A stretch of DNA of 64,000 bases from CAYFZR01 sp046760505 [NCBI: Candidatus Hydrothermarchaeota archaeon] (GTDB lineage Archaea; CAYFZR01): the NCBI GenBank assembly GCA_046760505.1, contig JBHIEG010000005.1, forward strand, positions 1 to 64,000. Direction: 5' to 3'. The notes below the pieces were generated by a model that saw nothing but the letters and a program-made list of their open reading frames with translations, ran no database searches and was not told the origin of the DNA. Below are positions 42,558-52,197 of this stretch, piece after piece (position 1 is the first letter of the stretch; each line of letters opens with the position of its first letter). The position numbers were made by a program, and so were the translations under genes.

Positions 42558-43801
42558 AGGTTGTCATACTTGCTGCAGGAGAAGGGACAAGACTTAGGCC
42601 TCTCACACTCACCTCCCCTAAGGTATTGCTTCCCCTAGCAAATAAGCCCCTATTAAAACATGTAATAGAGAGAACTAAAGAAAGAGAGATAATTTTGGTC
42701 GTCAACTACATGAAGGACAAAATAAAAGAGTTCTTTGAGAATAATGATTATGAAATCGTTTTTATAGAGCAAGGAGATACGTTAGGCACGGCTCATGCTA
42801 TATCTTGCGTTGAAAAATTTATCGATGAGGACTTCATAGCGATAAACGGAGATATAGTTTACGATCAAAGTCTAAAAGATGATATAGTATCATTTCACTT
42901 TAAAAACAACTCAAAAGCAACTTTAGCCGTAAAAAAAATTAGAAACTGCTCTAATTATGGTGTAATCAAGTTAGAGGGTTATAAGGTAAAAAATGTAGTC
43001 GAAAAACCTGAGAAAACTGAGAATATGGAGTACGTGAATCTTGGGTTCTATGTGTTCGATCCAATAATATTTGATTACATAAAAAAGACAAAAACGTCGA
43101 AAAGAGGAGAATACGAGATAACGGACTCGATCCAACTTATGTTGAGTGAAGAAGACGTATTTGCCTTCCCGTATGAAGGAACTTGGATAGACATCGGTAG
43201 ACCATGGGACCTGCTGACTGCGAATCAGTATTTCCTTTCCGATTTAAAAAGAGAGTTGGGTGGCGAGTGTGAAAATAACGCAAAAATAATAGGAAACGTG
43301 AAGATTGGAAAGGGAACCAAGGTAAGGAGCGGATCCTACATCGAGGGTCCTGCTATAATAGGAAACCACTGTGACATCGGACCTAACTGTTACATAAGAA
43401 AAGGTACTTCCATTGGTGATTATGTAAGGATAGGGAACGCAGTCGAGATAAAAAATTCCATTATAATGGAAGGAACCCGAATAGGTCATCTCACATACGT
43501 CGGAGACAGTATTGTTGGAAGGGAATGCAATTTTGGTGCTGGAACACTGGTCGGAAATCTTCGCTTAGATGAAAAGAACGTCTTTGTAACCATAAAGGGT
43601 GAGAAGGTAGACAGCGGAAGGAGAAAGTTGGGAGCAATAATAGGAGATAGAGTGAAGACAGGTTTGAACGTCACAATTAATCCTGGCGTTACCATAGGTC
43701 ACAACTCCTTCATTTATCCAGGAGTTAACCTGATGGAAGATTTGCCGCCTAATTCTATAATATATGCGGAGCAAAAGATAGTTAAGAAAAGGAAAAAATA
43801 G
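42554..43801 (+). CDS. Bifunctional sugar-1-phosphate nucleotidylyltransferase/acyltransferase (GlmU-like)
   Basis: 415 residues, overlapping the mutase by ATGA. N-terminal nucleotidylyltransferase: 'VVILAAGEGTRLRPLTLTSP' then 'KVLLPLANKPLLKHVIERTK' and 'AINGDIVYDQSL'. C-terminal left-handed beta-helix (hexapeptide repeats) 'VRSGSYIEGPAIIGNHCDIG' through 'VTIGHNSFIYPGVNLMEDLP'. Members of this archaeal group have GlcN-1-P acetyltransferase plus UTP transferase activity, giving UDP-GlcNAc. Which sugar is used is inferred from the operon. The activated sugars may feed the glycosyltransferases at 6411-9280. Confidence 0.87.
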   Translation: MKVVILAAGEGTRLRPLTLTSPKVLLPLANKPLLKHVIERTKEREIILVVNYMKDKIKEFFENNDYEIVFIEQGDTLGTAHAISCVEKFIDEDFIAINGDIVYDQSLKDDIVSFHFKNNSKATLAVKKIRNCSNYGVIKLEGYKVKNVVEKPEKTENMEYVNLGFYVFDPIIFDYIKKTKTSKRGEYEITDSIQLMLSEEDVFAFPYEGTWIDIGRPWDLLTANQYFLSDLKRELGGECENNAKIIGNVKIGKGTKVRSGSYIEGPAIIGNHCDIGPNCYIRKGTSIGDYVRIGNAVEIKNSIIMEGTRIGHLTYVGDSIVGRECNFGAGTLVGNLRLDEKNVFVTIKGEKVDSGRRKLGAIIGDRVKTGLNVTINPGVTIGHNSFIYPGVNLMEDLPPNSIIYAEQKIVKKRKK

Positions 43802-43816
43802 TTTGGAGATGTTTAA

Positions 43817-44995
43817 GTGCGAATCGGAATTGTTGGGAAGCCAAACGTAGGGAAGACTACATTCTTCAACGCAATAACTCTAGCTCATGCAGAAGTAGGG
43901 GAGTATCCTTTCACAACTATTAAACCTAACAGGGGTATCACATCTGTCAGAGTGAACTGCGTATGCAAGGAGTTCAATGTTGAATGCAATCCGAGATTTG
44001 GCTCATGTGAGGATGGCATAAGGTTGGTTCCAACAACAATCATAGATGTCGCGGGATTGGTGCCAGATGCCCATAAAGGTAAAGGCCTAGGAAACCAGTT
44101 CTTAAATGATTTGAGTAGAGCAAAGGCATTGATTCATGTAGTTGACATATCAGGCTCAACAGATTCGGAAGGAAATCCTTGTGAGGCAGGGAGAAACGAT
44201 CCCCTTTCGGATATTACATTCCTTGAAAAAGAGATAGACATGTGGTTTCTATCAATACTGGAAAAAGAGTGGAAAAAAATCCTGAGGAGATCTAAACTAA
44301 AAAAGGAAAAAATAGAAGATTTAATTCACGAAAAGATGTCTGGTGTGGGAGTAACAAGGGAAAACGTAATGGATGCAATGAAAAATATGGAAGATGATTG
44401 TGAGTCATGGGATTCTGATAAATTGTTTGAATTCGTTTCTAATCTAAGAAAATTATCAATGCCCATCGTAATCTCAGCAAATAAGATCGACTTACCGCAT
44501 GGAGAGGAAAATTTCAAGAAGATTGAAAAGAAAGGGATAAAACTAATTCCAACCTGTGCTGAGGCTGAACTTGCACTGAGAAGAGCTAGCGAACAAAAAT
44601 TAATCAAATATTCGCCGGGTGATAACCACTTTGAAATAATAGGCGACCTAGAGGAAAAACAAAGAGCAGCACTGAAGTTCATCGAGAAGTTGATCAGAAA
44701 GTGGAACGGCACAGGAGTGCAGCAATGCATTGATTATGTGGTCAAGGACGTGCTTTCATTTATCCCTGTATTTCCGGTTGAAGACGAAAACAAACTCACT
44801 GATAAGGATGGTAACGTGCTTCCAGATGTTTTTTTGATGCCAAAAGGCTCAAGGGCAATAGATCTGGCATACAACATACACACAGAAATCGGAGAAGGAT
44901 TTATATGCGGGATCGATGTTAGAACAAAGAAGAGGGTAGGTAAGGACTACCAATTAAAGGAAGGGGACGTAATCAAAATAATAACTGAGAAATAA
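43817..44995 (+). CDS. YchF-like GTP/ATP-binding protein with TGS domain
   Basis: 392 residues from GTG 43817. 'RIGIVGKPNVGKTTFFNAIT' (G1), 'IIDVAGLVPDAHKGKGLGNQ' (G3) and 'VISANKIDLPHG' (NKxD) show a GTPase fold; archaeal members of this family (OBG-HflX-like, YchF-related) have a G-domain insert and a C-terminal TGS domain, here the last 60-70 residues ('SRAIDLAYNIHTEIGEGFIC'). They associate with ribosomes. An NKxD motif favours GTP over ATP. Its place between the GlmU-like gene and serA is not informative. Confidence 0.88.
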   Translation: MRIGIVGKPNVGKTTFFNAITLAHAEVGEYPFTTIKPNRGITSVRVNCVCKEFNVECNPRFGSCEDGIRLVPTTIIDVAGLVPDAHKGKGLGNQFLNDLSRAKALIHVVDISGSTDSEGNPCEAGRNDPLSDITFLEKEIDMWFLSILEKEWKKILRRSKLKKEKIEDLIHEKMSGVGVTRENVMDAMKNMEDDCESWDSDKLFEFVSNLRKLSMPIVISANKIDLPHGEENFKKIEKKGIKLIPTCAEAELALRRASEQKLIKYSPGDNHFEIIGDLEEKQRAALKFIEKLIRKWNGTGVQQCIDYVVKDVLSFIPVFPVEDENKLTDKDGNVLPDVFLMPKGSRAIDLAYNIHTEIGEGFICGIDVRTKKRVGKDYQLKEGDVIKIITEK

Positions 44996-45060
44996 AAGCT
45001 TCGGAAAAATTTAAAGTTATGACAAGTCTTAAATAAGAAAATATTCCTACTGATGAAACA

Positions 45061-45070
45061 TTTAAATATA
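45061..45070 (+). promoter_or_regulatory. TATA-like box of serA
   Basis: TTTAAATATA lies 37-46 nt upstream of TTG 45107 and would place transcription start near 45090, followed by GAGGGTGA (45094-45101) as ribosome-binding site. An in-frame ATG at 45053 lies upstream of this box, so it is an unlikely start. Confidence 0.45.
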
Positions 45071-45106
45071 AAATCAGATCTGCCTAACCTGAAGAGGGTG
45101 AAAAAC

Positions 45107-46687
45107 TTGAGGGTTCTTATCACGGACCCGATTGACGAAGAAGGGATAGCACTAATTAAGAAGGTAGGAGAGGTAGAGTACTTGCCGAACATTCCTAGAT
45201 CCGATCTGATTGAAAAAATAAAGGATTACGATATACTAGTTGTAAGAAGCGGAACAAACGTCGACGAAGAAGTTATAAATAGTGGTACAAGGCTCAAGAT
45301 GATTGCCCGAGTTGGAGTTGGAGTAGACAACGTAGATGTCGATGCAGCCACCAGAAGGGGTATAGTGGTAATAAATTCACCAGATGCAAGTTCTATCTCG
45401 GTGGCTGAACACTCTTTTGGTCTTATGCTTGCTCTTGCGAGAAAGATTGTCCAATCAAATATTTCTCTCAAGGAAGGGAAATGGGACAGAAAAAAATTCA
45501 TGGGTACCGAATTACACGGCAAAACCTTGGGCATAATAGGATTAGGAAGAATTGGCTCTCAGGTTGCAATTCGGGCTAAAGCCTTTGGTATGAAGGTAAT
45601 TGCCTATGATCCTTACATATCCGAGGCTGCCATAAAAGAGATGGATGTAAAACTGGTGGATCTTGAGACACTCCTCAAAACATCTGATGTGATATCCATC
45701 CATGTGCCGTTAACAAATAGTACAAGGGATATGATAGACGAAAAAGAATTGAAAATGATGAAGAACACTGCTTTATTGATTAACTGTGCAAGAGGAGGAA
45801 TAGTGAATGAAAAAGCCCTTTACAAAGCGTTGAAAGAAGGTTGGATTGCAGGGGCTGCACTGGATGTGTTTTCCACAGAGCCTCCAAGGGACAATCCTTT
45901 ATTGACCTTAGAAAACTTAATTTCAACCCCTCACTTGGGCGCTTCTACGGAGGAAGCGCAAAAAAGCGCTGCTGTGGAGATAGGTAACGAAATAATTAAT
46001 TTCACCAATAACAAGCCACTGCACAATGTCGTAAATATGCCGGTTATGGATCCAGAAACCTTAAAGAGATTAGAACCGTATATTCCACTCTCAGAGAAAC
46101 TAGGGAGGCTTGCGATACAGTTAATTAAGGGCAGATTGGTTGAGGTAAACGCTACTTATTGTGGTGAACTCTCTAAAATCGACCAACTGGCTCTACTAAC
46201 TTCCTCATGCTTGAAGGGAATCTTGAATCAGATAATTATGGAGCCGGTGAACGTGATAAATGCACCAGTTATTTCGAAAAAGAGAGGTATTAAAGTAGTA
46301 GAAGGAAAAACTGAGGTAGCAAACGGTTTCAAAGCTCTTATCAGGCTGAATTTGAGAACAGAAGAGGGCAATTCCATAGAAGTGGCAGGTACCCGCGATA
46401 TCAGAGGGATGGAAAAACTTCTTGAAATAGACGGTTACAGCATGGATATTCCTCTGGAAGGAATACTTTTATTTGTGAAAATAGAAGATCGTCCTGGAAT
46501 GATAGGAAGAGTAGGAACGATACTTGGATCTCATGCAATCAACATTGCAGCAATGCAGGTGGGGAGAAAAGAAAAAGGTGGAATCATGCTTATGGCTAAT
46601 GTATTAGATCATGACGTAACAAAGGAAGTGTTGGCGGTCTTGGAGAGCGCAGACGGTATAATAGAAGCCACTCCAGCAAGGATATGA
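45107..46687 (+). CDS. serA: D-3-phosphoglycerate dehydrogenase
   Basis: 526 residues from TTG 45107 ('LRVLITDPIDEEGIALIKKV'). NAD-binding 'GKTLGIIGLGRIGSQVAIRA', 'HVPLTNSTRDMI', 'INCARGGIVNEKALYKALKE', 'STPHLGASTEEAQKSAAVEI' (catalytic His), then an intervening (ASB-like) domain and a C-terminal ACT domain ('LFVKIEDRPGMIGRVGTILG'), the type-1 long form. It starts serine synthesis; serB and serS are also in the window but not adjacent. The ACT domain implies feedback control by serine. Confidence 0.95.
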   Translation: MRVLITDPIDEEGIALIKKVGEVEYLPNIPRSDLIEKIKDYDILVVRSGTNVDEEVINSGTRLKMIARVGVGVDNVDVDAATRRGIVVINSPDASSISVAEHSFGLMLALARKIVQSNISLKEGKWDRKKFMGTELHGKTLGIIGLGRIGSQVAIRAKAFGMKVIAYDPYISEAAIKEMDVKLVDLETLLKTSDVISIHVPLTNSTRDMIDEKELKMMKNTALLINCARGGIVNEKALYKALKEGWIAGAALDVFSTEPPRDNPLLTLENLISTPHLGASTEEAQKSAAVEIGNEIINFTNNKPLHNVVNMPVMDPETLKRLEPYIPLSEKLGRLAIQLIKGRLVEVNATYCGELSKIDQLALLTSSCLKGILNQIIMEPVNVINAPVISKKRGIKVVEGKTEVANGFKALIRLNLRTEEGNSIEVAGTRDIRGMEKLLEIDGYSMDIPLEGILLFVKIEDRPGMIGRVGTILGSHAINIAAMQVGRKEKGGIMLMANVLDHDVTKEVLAVLESADGIIEATPARI

Positions 46688-46696
46688 GGTTTTTTC

Positions 46697-47281
46697 ATGT
46701 CATACTATAAATATCTAGCAGAAGCTTGGAAATCGCCCGAAAAAAGTTATATTGGAGAATTGTTAAAGAAAAGAATGATCTCCTGGAGAAAAGGGCCTAG
46801 TGTGGTAAGGGTAGAAAGACCTCTCAGGATTGATCGTGCAAGGAGTTTAGGATACAAGGCGAAACAAGGCTTTGTTGTATGTAGAATTCGCATAAGAAGA
46901 GGTGGAATGAGGAAATCTAGGCCTAGGGGTGGAAGAAGGCCTAAGAGGATGGGAGTCAGGAAACTATCTCCCAAGAAAAGTTTGCAGTGGATCGCGGAAG
47001 AGAGAGCAGCAAGAAGATTCCCAAATCTTGAAGTTCTAAACTCTTATTGGATAGGCGAGGATGGAAAATACAAATACTTCGAAATTATTCTGGTTGATCC
47101 AAATCATCCTGTTATAAAGAGTGACCCAAAGATAAATTGGATTACAGAATCTGTGCATAGGGGTAGAGTCTTTCGAGGGCTTACCAGTGCGGGAAGAAAA
47201 TCGAGAGGCCTTAGAAATAAGGGTCGCGGATCTGAAAAAGTAAGGCCCAGTGTAAGAAAATATAGGAGTAGAGGTAAATAA
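46697..47281 (+). CDS. rpl15e: 50S ribosomal protein L15e
   Basis: 194 residues. '[20 protein letters not shown]', '[15 protein letters not shown]'-type core ('[20 protein letters not shown]') and '[20 protein letters not shown]' identify L15e. ATG 46697 is 9 nt after serA. Its TAA overlaps the ATG of the next gene (TAATG). Confidence 0.96.
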   Translation: MSYYKYLAEAWKSPEKSYIGELLKKRMISWRKGPSVVRVERPLRIDRARSLGYKAKQGFVVCRIRIRRGGMRKSRPRGGRRPKRMGVRKLSPKKSLQWIAEERAARRFPNLEVLNSYWIGEDGKYKYFEIILVDPNHPVIKSDPKINWITESVHRGRVFRGLTSAGRKSRGLRNKGRGSEKVRPSVRKYRSRGK

Positions 47282-48447
47282 TGAGTAGCAGGTTTGATGC
47301 AAAGAGGAGAAGAACGGTAAGAAAGAAGAAAAGTAACGCTCCCTTGATTGCAATCGCAGCAGTAATCATAATCGCTGCAGGTGCCTTCTCCTATCTGTAT
47401 TTACTCAAACCTAAACCCCCGGAGAAGATAACCCCAACTGCTCCAGAAGAAAAAGTTCCAGAAGAAAAGGAAGTAATTCCAGAAAAAGAAGTTCCAGAAG
47501 AAAAAGTTCCGGAAGAAAAGCCACCTGAGACAAAACCTCCAGAAGAAGTACCAAAGGTTACAGAAAATGTGACAAAACCTGCAATTACATTTGTAAAAAA
47601 AATTGTGCTCATCCTTCCAAAGTACAATTTGCCTAGCGGCTTGGAGTTTTCAAAGGAAATAGGTCCAACGTTTCCTTTGGCAAACACAAAGCACACTACC
47701 GGAGTATATACTTTAAACGGCAATCCAGTTCTTTTCGTCCATATTATTGAAGGACCTGACAATGCTAGCGTAAAAACCGTTATGAACCCAATTTTACAGG
47801 ACATGGGTATATCAGGAACAGGGAGAGAAGAAAAAATAGAAGGATACAAGGTAACTTTCTATGAGGAGGTAGCAGGAAAGCCAGAGATTGTTTATGTTTC
47901 CTACTTAAATCAAGCAGGGGTTATAACGACCGGTTCAGGCGCAGTAACCAAAGATTTACTTAGAGAAGTTACTTCAAGAGTATTAAAGGGTGAGATAGGC
48001 GCTAGGGAGATAGTACGCGTAATTACCCTGCCTGAACCCCCGAGGGATGATCTTCCAGAGGGTGTAGCATGGGGCAGACATCCTAGAAATCCAATCATTA
48101 CTGAGAAAAGAGATGCTGAAGGTAACCTCTATCTAAAAGCATACACTGGAATATATTCAGCAAACGGAAAGGGACTTTACGTGCATATAGTAAGAGGAAA
48201 AACTCTTGAAGATACCCAGAAAGAGATTGAGAGCAGATTGAGAGGAATGGGTGCTTACCAAGCATCTAAAAGTACTGAGACAATAAACTGGATACCAGTC
48301 ACAAAGTACACAAATGCCCAAGGAGAGTACAATGTTTTTGGCTATATCTATACTTGGTACAAAGGCGATACCGGTTTTATCGTTGATGCAGTTGAAGGAG
48401 TGAGTGAAGATACAGTAGTAAGCATGGTTAAGAGGGTAATGGAGTAG
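47281..48447 (+). CDS. Membrane-anchored surface protein with P/E-rich linker and two tandem repeats
   Basis: 388 residues. A basic N-terminus (1-20) and one transmembrane helix ('LIAIAAVIIIAAGAFSYLYL', 22-41) anchor it; no signal peptide cleavage is expected. Residues 44-92 form a Pro/Glu/Lys-rich linker with PEEK-type repeats. The extracytoplasmic part has two related domains: A (about 141-236, 'GVYTLNGNPVLFVHIIEG' ... 'VTSRVLKG') and B (about 290-388, 'GIYSANGKGLYVHIVRG' ... 'VSMVKRVME'), each with a helix, then strands. Pfam not recognised. It lies between rpl15e and a RNA-binding gene, an unusual place for a surface protein. Starts at ATG 47281. Confidence 0.75.
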   Translation: MSSRFDAKRRRTVRKKKSNAPLIAIAAVIIIAAGAFSYLYLLKPKPPEKITPTAPEEKVPEEKEVIPEKEVPEEKVPEEKPPETKPPEEVPKVTENVTKPAITFVKKIVLILPKYNLPSGLEFSKEIGPTFPLANTKHTTGVYTLNGNPVLFVHIIEGPDNASVKTVMNPILQDMGISGTGREEKIEGYKVTFYEEVAGKPEIVYVSYLNQAGVITTGSGAVTKDLLREVTSRVLKGEIGAREIVRVITLPEPPRDDLPEGVAWGRHPRNPIITEKRDAEGNLYLKAYTGIYSANGKGLYVHIVRGKTLEDTQKEIESRLRGMGAYQASKSTETINWIPVTKYTNAQGEYNVFGYIYTWYKGDTGFIVDAVEGVSEDTVVSMVKRVME

Positions 48448-48461
48448 TTCGGAGCATTACC

Positions 48462-48869
48462 ATGCCTGTTCGCAAAATAGTAGGTAGAATCTCCTGTCAT
48501 GCAACAGAAGACGAAAGAAGGATAAAAGATTCAATTCGATTTCTCCTTACCGAAAAAGCCAAGGTTAAAGAATTTACACTCCTTGGCCATCATGGAAATC
48601 CTATAAAGGTATTTGAGGCAAGCTTGTCCGATGAAGAAACCATCAAATCAGTGATTTCTAGGCTGAAAGATGGTTTAAGGGAGGACATACACACACTGAG
48701 AGACAGTTTTTCTGAAAGAATTGAAAATAATGTATATTTTTTAAGACTTGATAAGCAGGAACTCGTTAAGGGAGGTTATAAGCTAGCAAATGATGGAGAA
48801 TCCATCCAGTTGAAGATCTTTATAAAGTCCAAAGAAAGATTTTCAACCGAAATGTTTGGTGGGATTTGA
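48462..48869 (+). CDS. RNA-binding protein of the archaeal exosome/RNase P neighbourhood (COG1325-like)
   Basis: 135 residues, starting MPVRKIVGRISCHATEDERR. 'EFTLLGHHGNPIKVFEASLS' and 'RLDKQELVKGGYKLANDGES' match the short archaeal RNA-binding family usually next to rnp3 and rnp2. Likely involved in RNA metabolism with RNase P or the exosome; the exact role is not established. ATG 48462; last codons overlap the next start (TGATG). Confidence 0.82.
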   Translation: MPVRKIVGRISCHATEDERRIKDSIRFLLTEKAKVKEFTLLGHHGNPIKVFEASLSDEETIKSVISRLKDGLREDIHTLRDSFSERIENNVYFLRLDKQELVKGGYKLANDGESIQLKIFIKSKERFSTEMFGGI

Positions 48870-49540
48870 TGTACGATCTCCACGTTCATAGTTCACTCTC
48901 CACTGGATCTACTTCTCCAGTCAAATTAGCCGTGGATGCTAAAAAACTTGGACTAAATGGGATATCTCTAACCGACCTGAGCGATCGCATGGAGTGGAAG
49001 ACACTTGAAAACAATAGAAAAGCTATCTATGAGGAGTTAGATGATTTTAAAATTTTATTAGGGGCGGAAATTAAAGGTACATCTACATACGAGCTGAAAA
49101 AGCAAATAAAAAAATTTAGAAAAAAATGTGATTTAATACTCGTTCACGGAGGAGATTTGAAGATAAATAGATGGGCTGTAAAAGAGAAAGAAGTTGATAT
49201 TCTTGCACATCCAGAACTGTACAGACAGGATAGCGGTCTCGACCATGGTATGGTTAGGTTAGCTGAGAAAAATGACGTGGCGATTGAACTGAATTTTCGT
49301 AATTTATTGTCTACATCCCACTCCTCTAGAGCCAGATTGATAGAGAAGATGAGGAAGAACCTGAGATTGTGCCTGAAGTACAACGCAAGGGTCATTGTAA
49401 CAAGCGGAGCGCACTCCACATATGATTTAAGAGGTCCGTATGATTTCCGCGCCTTTTTGCATATTTTAGGCGCCAAGGAAGATGAAAGTAAAAGGATAAT
49501 AGAAGAAACAGAAAATATCGTAACAAAATGGGGACTCTAA
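48869..49540 (+). CDS. rnp3: RNase P protein component 3 (Rpp30)
   Basis: 223 residues from ATG 48869 with GGTGGG upstream. PHP-like TIM-barrel start 'MYDLHVHSSLSTGSTSPVKL', then 'LNGISLTDLSDRMEW', 'CDLILVHGGDLKINRWAVKE' and 'RVIVTSGAHSTYDLRGPYDF', the Rpp30 pattern. Together with Pop5 (next gene) it forms part of RNase P, which cleaves the 5' leader of tRNA. TTG 48866 in frame is a less likely start. Confidence 0.93.
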   Translation: MYDLHVHSSLSTGSTSPVKLAVDAKKLGLNGISLTDLSDRMEWKTLENNRKAIYEELDDFKILLGAEIKGTSTYELKKQIKKFRKKCDLILVHGGDLKINRWAVKEKEVDILAHPELYRQDSGLDHGMVRLAEKNDVAIELNFRNLLSTSHSSRARLIEKMRKNLRLCLKYNARVIVTSGAHSTYDLRGPYDFRAFLHILGAKEDESKRIIEETENIVTKWGL

Positions 49541-49921
49541 TTGAAGAAAGATAAGCCAAAAAGACCTAAGCCAAGCCAAAGGAGGAAAAAAAGATATATA
49601 TGCTTCAGGATAGACTATGAAAACCACCCTATAAAAAGAAAAGACCTAATTAGCCTAATATGGAACTCTGTACTGCAAACTATTGGCGAGTTAGGAATGG
49701 GTGAATCGGAATTAAAGTTAATTTCGTTCGATGAGGAAAAACAGGAGGGAATATTGAGGTGTAATCATTACATGGTTGATCACGTAAGATTCTCATTATC
49801 TCTGATTTCTAAAATTAATGATGGTAGGGTTGCCATAAACGTTTTAGGTATCAGCGGTACAATAAGATCAGCAAGGGAAAAGTTTTTAGGAAAGGAAAGA
49901 TCACCTATATCCCAAACCTAA
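49541..49921 (+). CDS. rnp2: RNase P protein component 2 (Pop5)
   Basis: 126 residues from TTG 49541, directly after the rnp3 stop. Basic N-terminus 'KPKRPKPSQRRKKRYICFRI', then 'LISLIWNSVLQTIGELGMGE' and 'EGILRCNHYMVDHVRFSLSL', the Pop5 core. It binds RNase P RNA as a dimer with Rpp30. Next gene psmA follows after 127 nt of AT-rich sequence carrying its promoter. Confidence 0.9.
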   Translation: MKKDKPKRPKPSQRRKKRYICFRIDYENHPIKRKDLISLIWNSVLQTIGELGMGESELKLISFDEEKQEGILRCNHYMVDHVRFSLSLISKINDGRVAINVLGISGTIRSAREKFLGKERSPISQT

Positions 49922-50048
49922 GTAAACAAAAAAAGGATAATGAGACAAACTCACACGTAAACAAAGTTATAGAATAAAGTACAGAATAGATGAATATAAA
50001 ACATGATTTAACATAACGATTTTGACTTAAAATTGTGGAGGATAAACA

Positions 50049-50786
50049 ATGCAACCTATGACAATGGGTTATGACAGGGCTATTACTGTTTTTAGTCCTG
50101 ATGGAAGATTGTTTCAAGTAGAATATGCAAGAGAGGCTGTAAAAAGGGGTACCACATCTATAGGAATAAAATGTAAGGATGGAGTTGCACTTCTCGTGGG
50201 TAAGAGACTTACCAGCAGACTAATCGAACCAAAATCCATCGAAAAAATATTTCAAATAGACGAGCACATTGGTGCCTCTACATCAGGTCTCGTGGCTGAC
50301 GCCAGGATTTTGATAGACAGAGCAAGAGTAGAGGCCCAAATAAATCGAATAACCTACAACGAACCTATCAGTGTTGAGACGTTAACCAAAAAAATATGTG
50401 ACCTCAAGCAACTGTACACCCAGCACGGCGGTGTTAGACCCTTTGGCACTGCATTACTAGTAGCAGGTACAGATGGAGATGGTGCCAGATTATTTGAAAC
50501 AGATCCGAGTGGCGCTTTAATTGAGTACATGGCAACCGCTATAGGAGCAGGACGGCCTACCGTGCTAGAAACTTTCGAGGAAAAGTATACCCCTGATATC
50601 GACGTCAATAAGGGCATTGATCTAGCCCTGGAAGCACTTTACCATGTGACCGAGGGAAAATTGAATCAAAACAATTTAGAGATAGCCGTAATTTATGTGG
50701 ATGAGAGAAAATTCACAAAATTCACACCAGAAGAAGTCTCAAAATATGTGGACACGGTTCTCAAGCGATTACGAAAGGAAGAGTGA
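50049..50786 (+). CDS. psmA: Proteasome alpha subunit
   Basis: 245 residues. N-terminus '[20 protein letters not shown]' followed by '[15 protein letters not shown]' is the alpha-subunit signature, including the gating residues; no N-terminal catalytic Thr, as expected for alpha. '[20 protein letters not shown]' is conserved. GGAGG lies 7 nt upstream of ATG 50049. First gene of the proteasome-SBDS-exosome operon; the last codons overlap the SBDS start region. Confidence 0.97.
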   Translation: MQPMTMGYDRAITVFSPDGRLFQVEYAREAVKRGTTSIGIKCKDGVALLVGKRLTSRLIEPKSIEKIFQIDEHIGASTSGLVADARILIDRARVEAQINRITYNEPISVETLTKKICDLKQLYTQHGGVRPFGTALLVAGTDGDGARLFETDPSGALIEYMATAIGAGRPTVLETFEEKYTPDIDVNKGIDLALEALYHVTEGKLNQNNLEIAVIYVDERKFTKFTPEEVSKYVDTVLKRLRKEE

Positions 50787-50791
50787 AAGTA

Positions 50792-51499
50792 TTGGTTACC
50801 ATAGACGAAGCAGTCATCGCTCGTCTTGAGACTCACGGGGAGAAATTTGAAGTTCTCGTAGACCCAGATAAAGCGGCTGAGATTAAAAAAGGAAAGAAAT
50901 ACGAGCCTAACGAATTTTTAGCCGTGGAAACTATATTTAAAGATGCTAAAAAAGGTGATAAAGCATCTGAAGAGAAAATGAAACTTTTGTTCGGGACAAC
51001 TGATCCCATAGCCATAGCAGAGATAATAATAAAGAAGGGAGAGATTCAGCTTACAACTGAGCAAAGGAGAAGGATTCAGGCAGAGAAAAGACAAAAGATA
51101 GTGTCAATAATTGCAAGAAATGCTATAAATCCTCAAACAAATACGCCACATCCACCAAAAAGGATTGAAAAGGCTTTAGAAGAAGCCAAGGTACACATAG
51201 ATCCCTTTAAAGATGCGGAGGAACAAATACCTGCAATCTTGAAGGCATTGAGACCAATAATCCCATTGAGGTTCGAAGAGAGGACTGTTGCGGTAAAGAT
51301 ACCCTCTAAATACACCGGCTCAGCCTATGGAGTCGTCAAGGAATTCGGTAAGATCACCAAAGAAGAATGGCTGAATGACGGCTCGTGGGTTTTTTTGATC
51401 AAAATACCAGCTGGCATTCAGGATGAATTCTATTCTAAATTAAATAAATTAACCAAGGGAGAAGCACAAACAAAAATAATCGAGAAGGGATCAAAATGA
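50792..51499 (+). CDS. sdo1: Ribosome maturation protein SBDS/Sdo1
   Basis: 235 residues from TTG 50792, preceded by GGAAGAGTGA; the product begins [20 protein letters not shown], matching the family's usual start, while GTG 50783 would add three residues. '[20 protein letters not shown]', '[20 protein letters not shown]' and '[20 protein letters not shown]' are SBDS hallmarks. It releases eIF6-type factors from the large subunit in eukaryotes; archaeal role is similar by inference. Stop overlaps the rrp4 start. Confidence 0.93.
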   Translation: MVTIDEAVIARLETHGEKFEVLVDPDKAAEIKKGKKYEPNEFLAVETIFKDAKKGDKASEEKMKLLFGTTDPIAIAEIIIKKGEIQLTTEQRRRIQAEKRQKIVSIIARNAINPQTNTPHPPKRIEKALEEAKVHIDPFKDAEEQIPAILKALRPIIPLRFEERTVAVKIPSKYTGSAYGVVKEFGKITKEEWLNDGSWVFLIKIPAGIQDEFYSKLNKLTKGEAQTKIIEKGSK

Positions 51500-52197
51500 A
51501 AAAAACTTCACATCCAAGAAAAATTGTGGTTCCTGGAGATATCTTGGCGGAAAAATGGAAAAATCCTCCAATTTATGGCACGTATCTAGATGGCGATAAA
51601 CTCTGTTCATCCGTGGTTGGCGTGGTAGAAGTAAAAAACGACAGGGTAAAGATAATTCCTCTACAGGGAAAATATATCCCAAGAGAAGGAGACAAGGTTA
51701 TCGGCAAGATAATTGAAGTCCGTTTCTCAAATTGGCTTGTAGACGTAAATGCAGTCTATCCCGTAACCATGCACGTGGCCGACGTTGTTTCTGGTAAGAT
51801 AGATGTTCAAAACACAGATATTAGGAAGATCTATGATGTAGGAGATGTTGTTTATGGTGTGATAAGCAGGATAGATGAGCTAAGGAGAGTATCGATGTCT
51901 TGCAAGGGTAAGGGACTCGGCAAGATAAGAGGGGGAAGATTGCTGACCCTTACATACGCAAAGGTTCCTCGATTAATAGGAAGAGGCGGATCAATGATAA
52001 ATCTGATTAGGGAAAAAATGAACCTGAGGTACATTATAGGACAGAATGGGATAATTTGGGTTGATGGACCAGATAGAGACATCGAGTTAATGGCAAACAT
52101 GATTAATATGATAGAGAAGGAATCGCATACCACTGGTCTTACAGACAGGGTCAGAGCGATGTTAGAGGAAAGCATGGAGAGTGATTCAAATGGATAA
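51496..52197 (+). CDS. rrp4: Exosome subunit Rrp4
   Basis: 233 residues. N-terminal domain '[20 protein letters not shown]', S1 domain '[20 protein letters not shown]' with '[20 protein letters not shown]', and C-terminal KH domain '[20 protein letters not shown]'. It forms the RNA-binding cap of the exosome. ATGA overlap with SBDS at 51496; its last 8 nt overlap rrp41. Confidence 0.95.
   Translation: MKKTSHPRKIVVPGDILAEKWKNPPIYGTYLDGDKLCSSVVGVVEVKNDRVKIIPLQGKYIPREGDKVIGKIIEVRFSNWLVDVNAVYPVTMHVADVVSGKIDVQNTDIRKIYDVGDVVYGVISRIDELRRVSMSCKGKGLGKIRGGRLLTLTYAKVPRLIGRGGSMINLIREKMNLRYIIGQNGIIWVDGPDRDIELMANMINMIEKESHTTGLTDRVRAMLEESMESDSNG

Noticed and set aside
47401-47560. CRISPR-like or genomic repeat
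   Set aside because: The apparent GAAGAAAA repeats encode the Pro/Glu/Lys linker of the surface protein and have no spacers.
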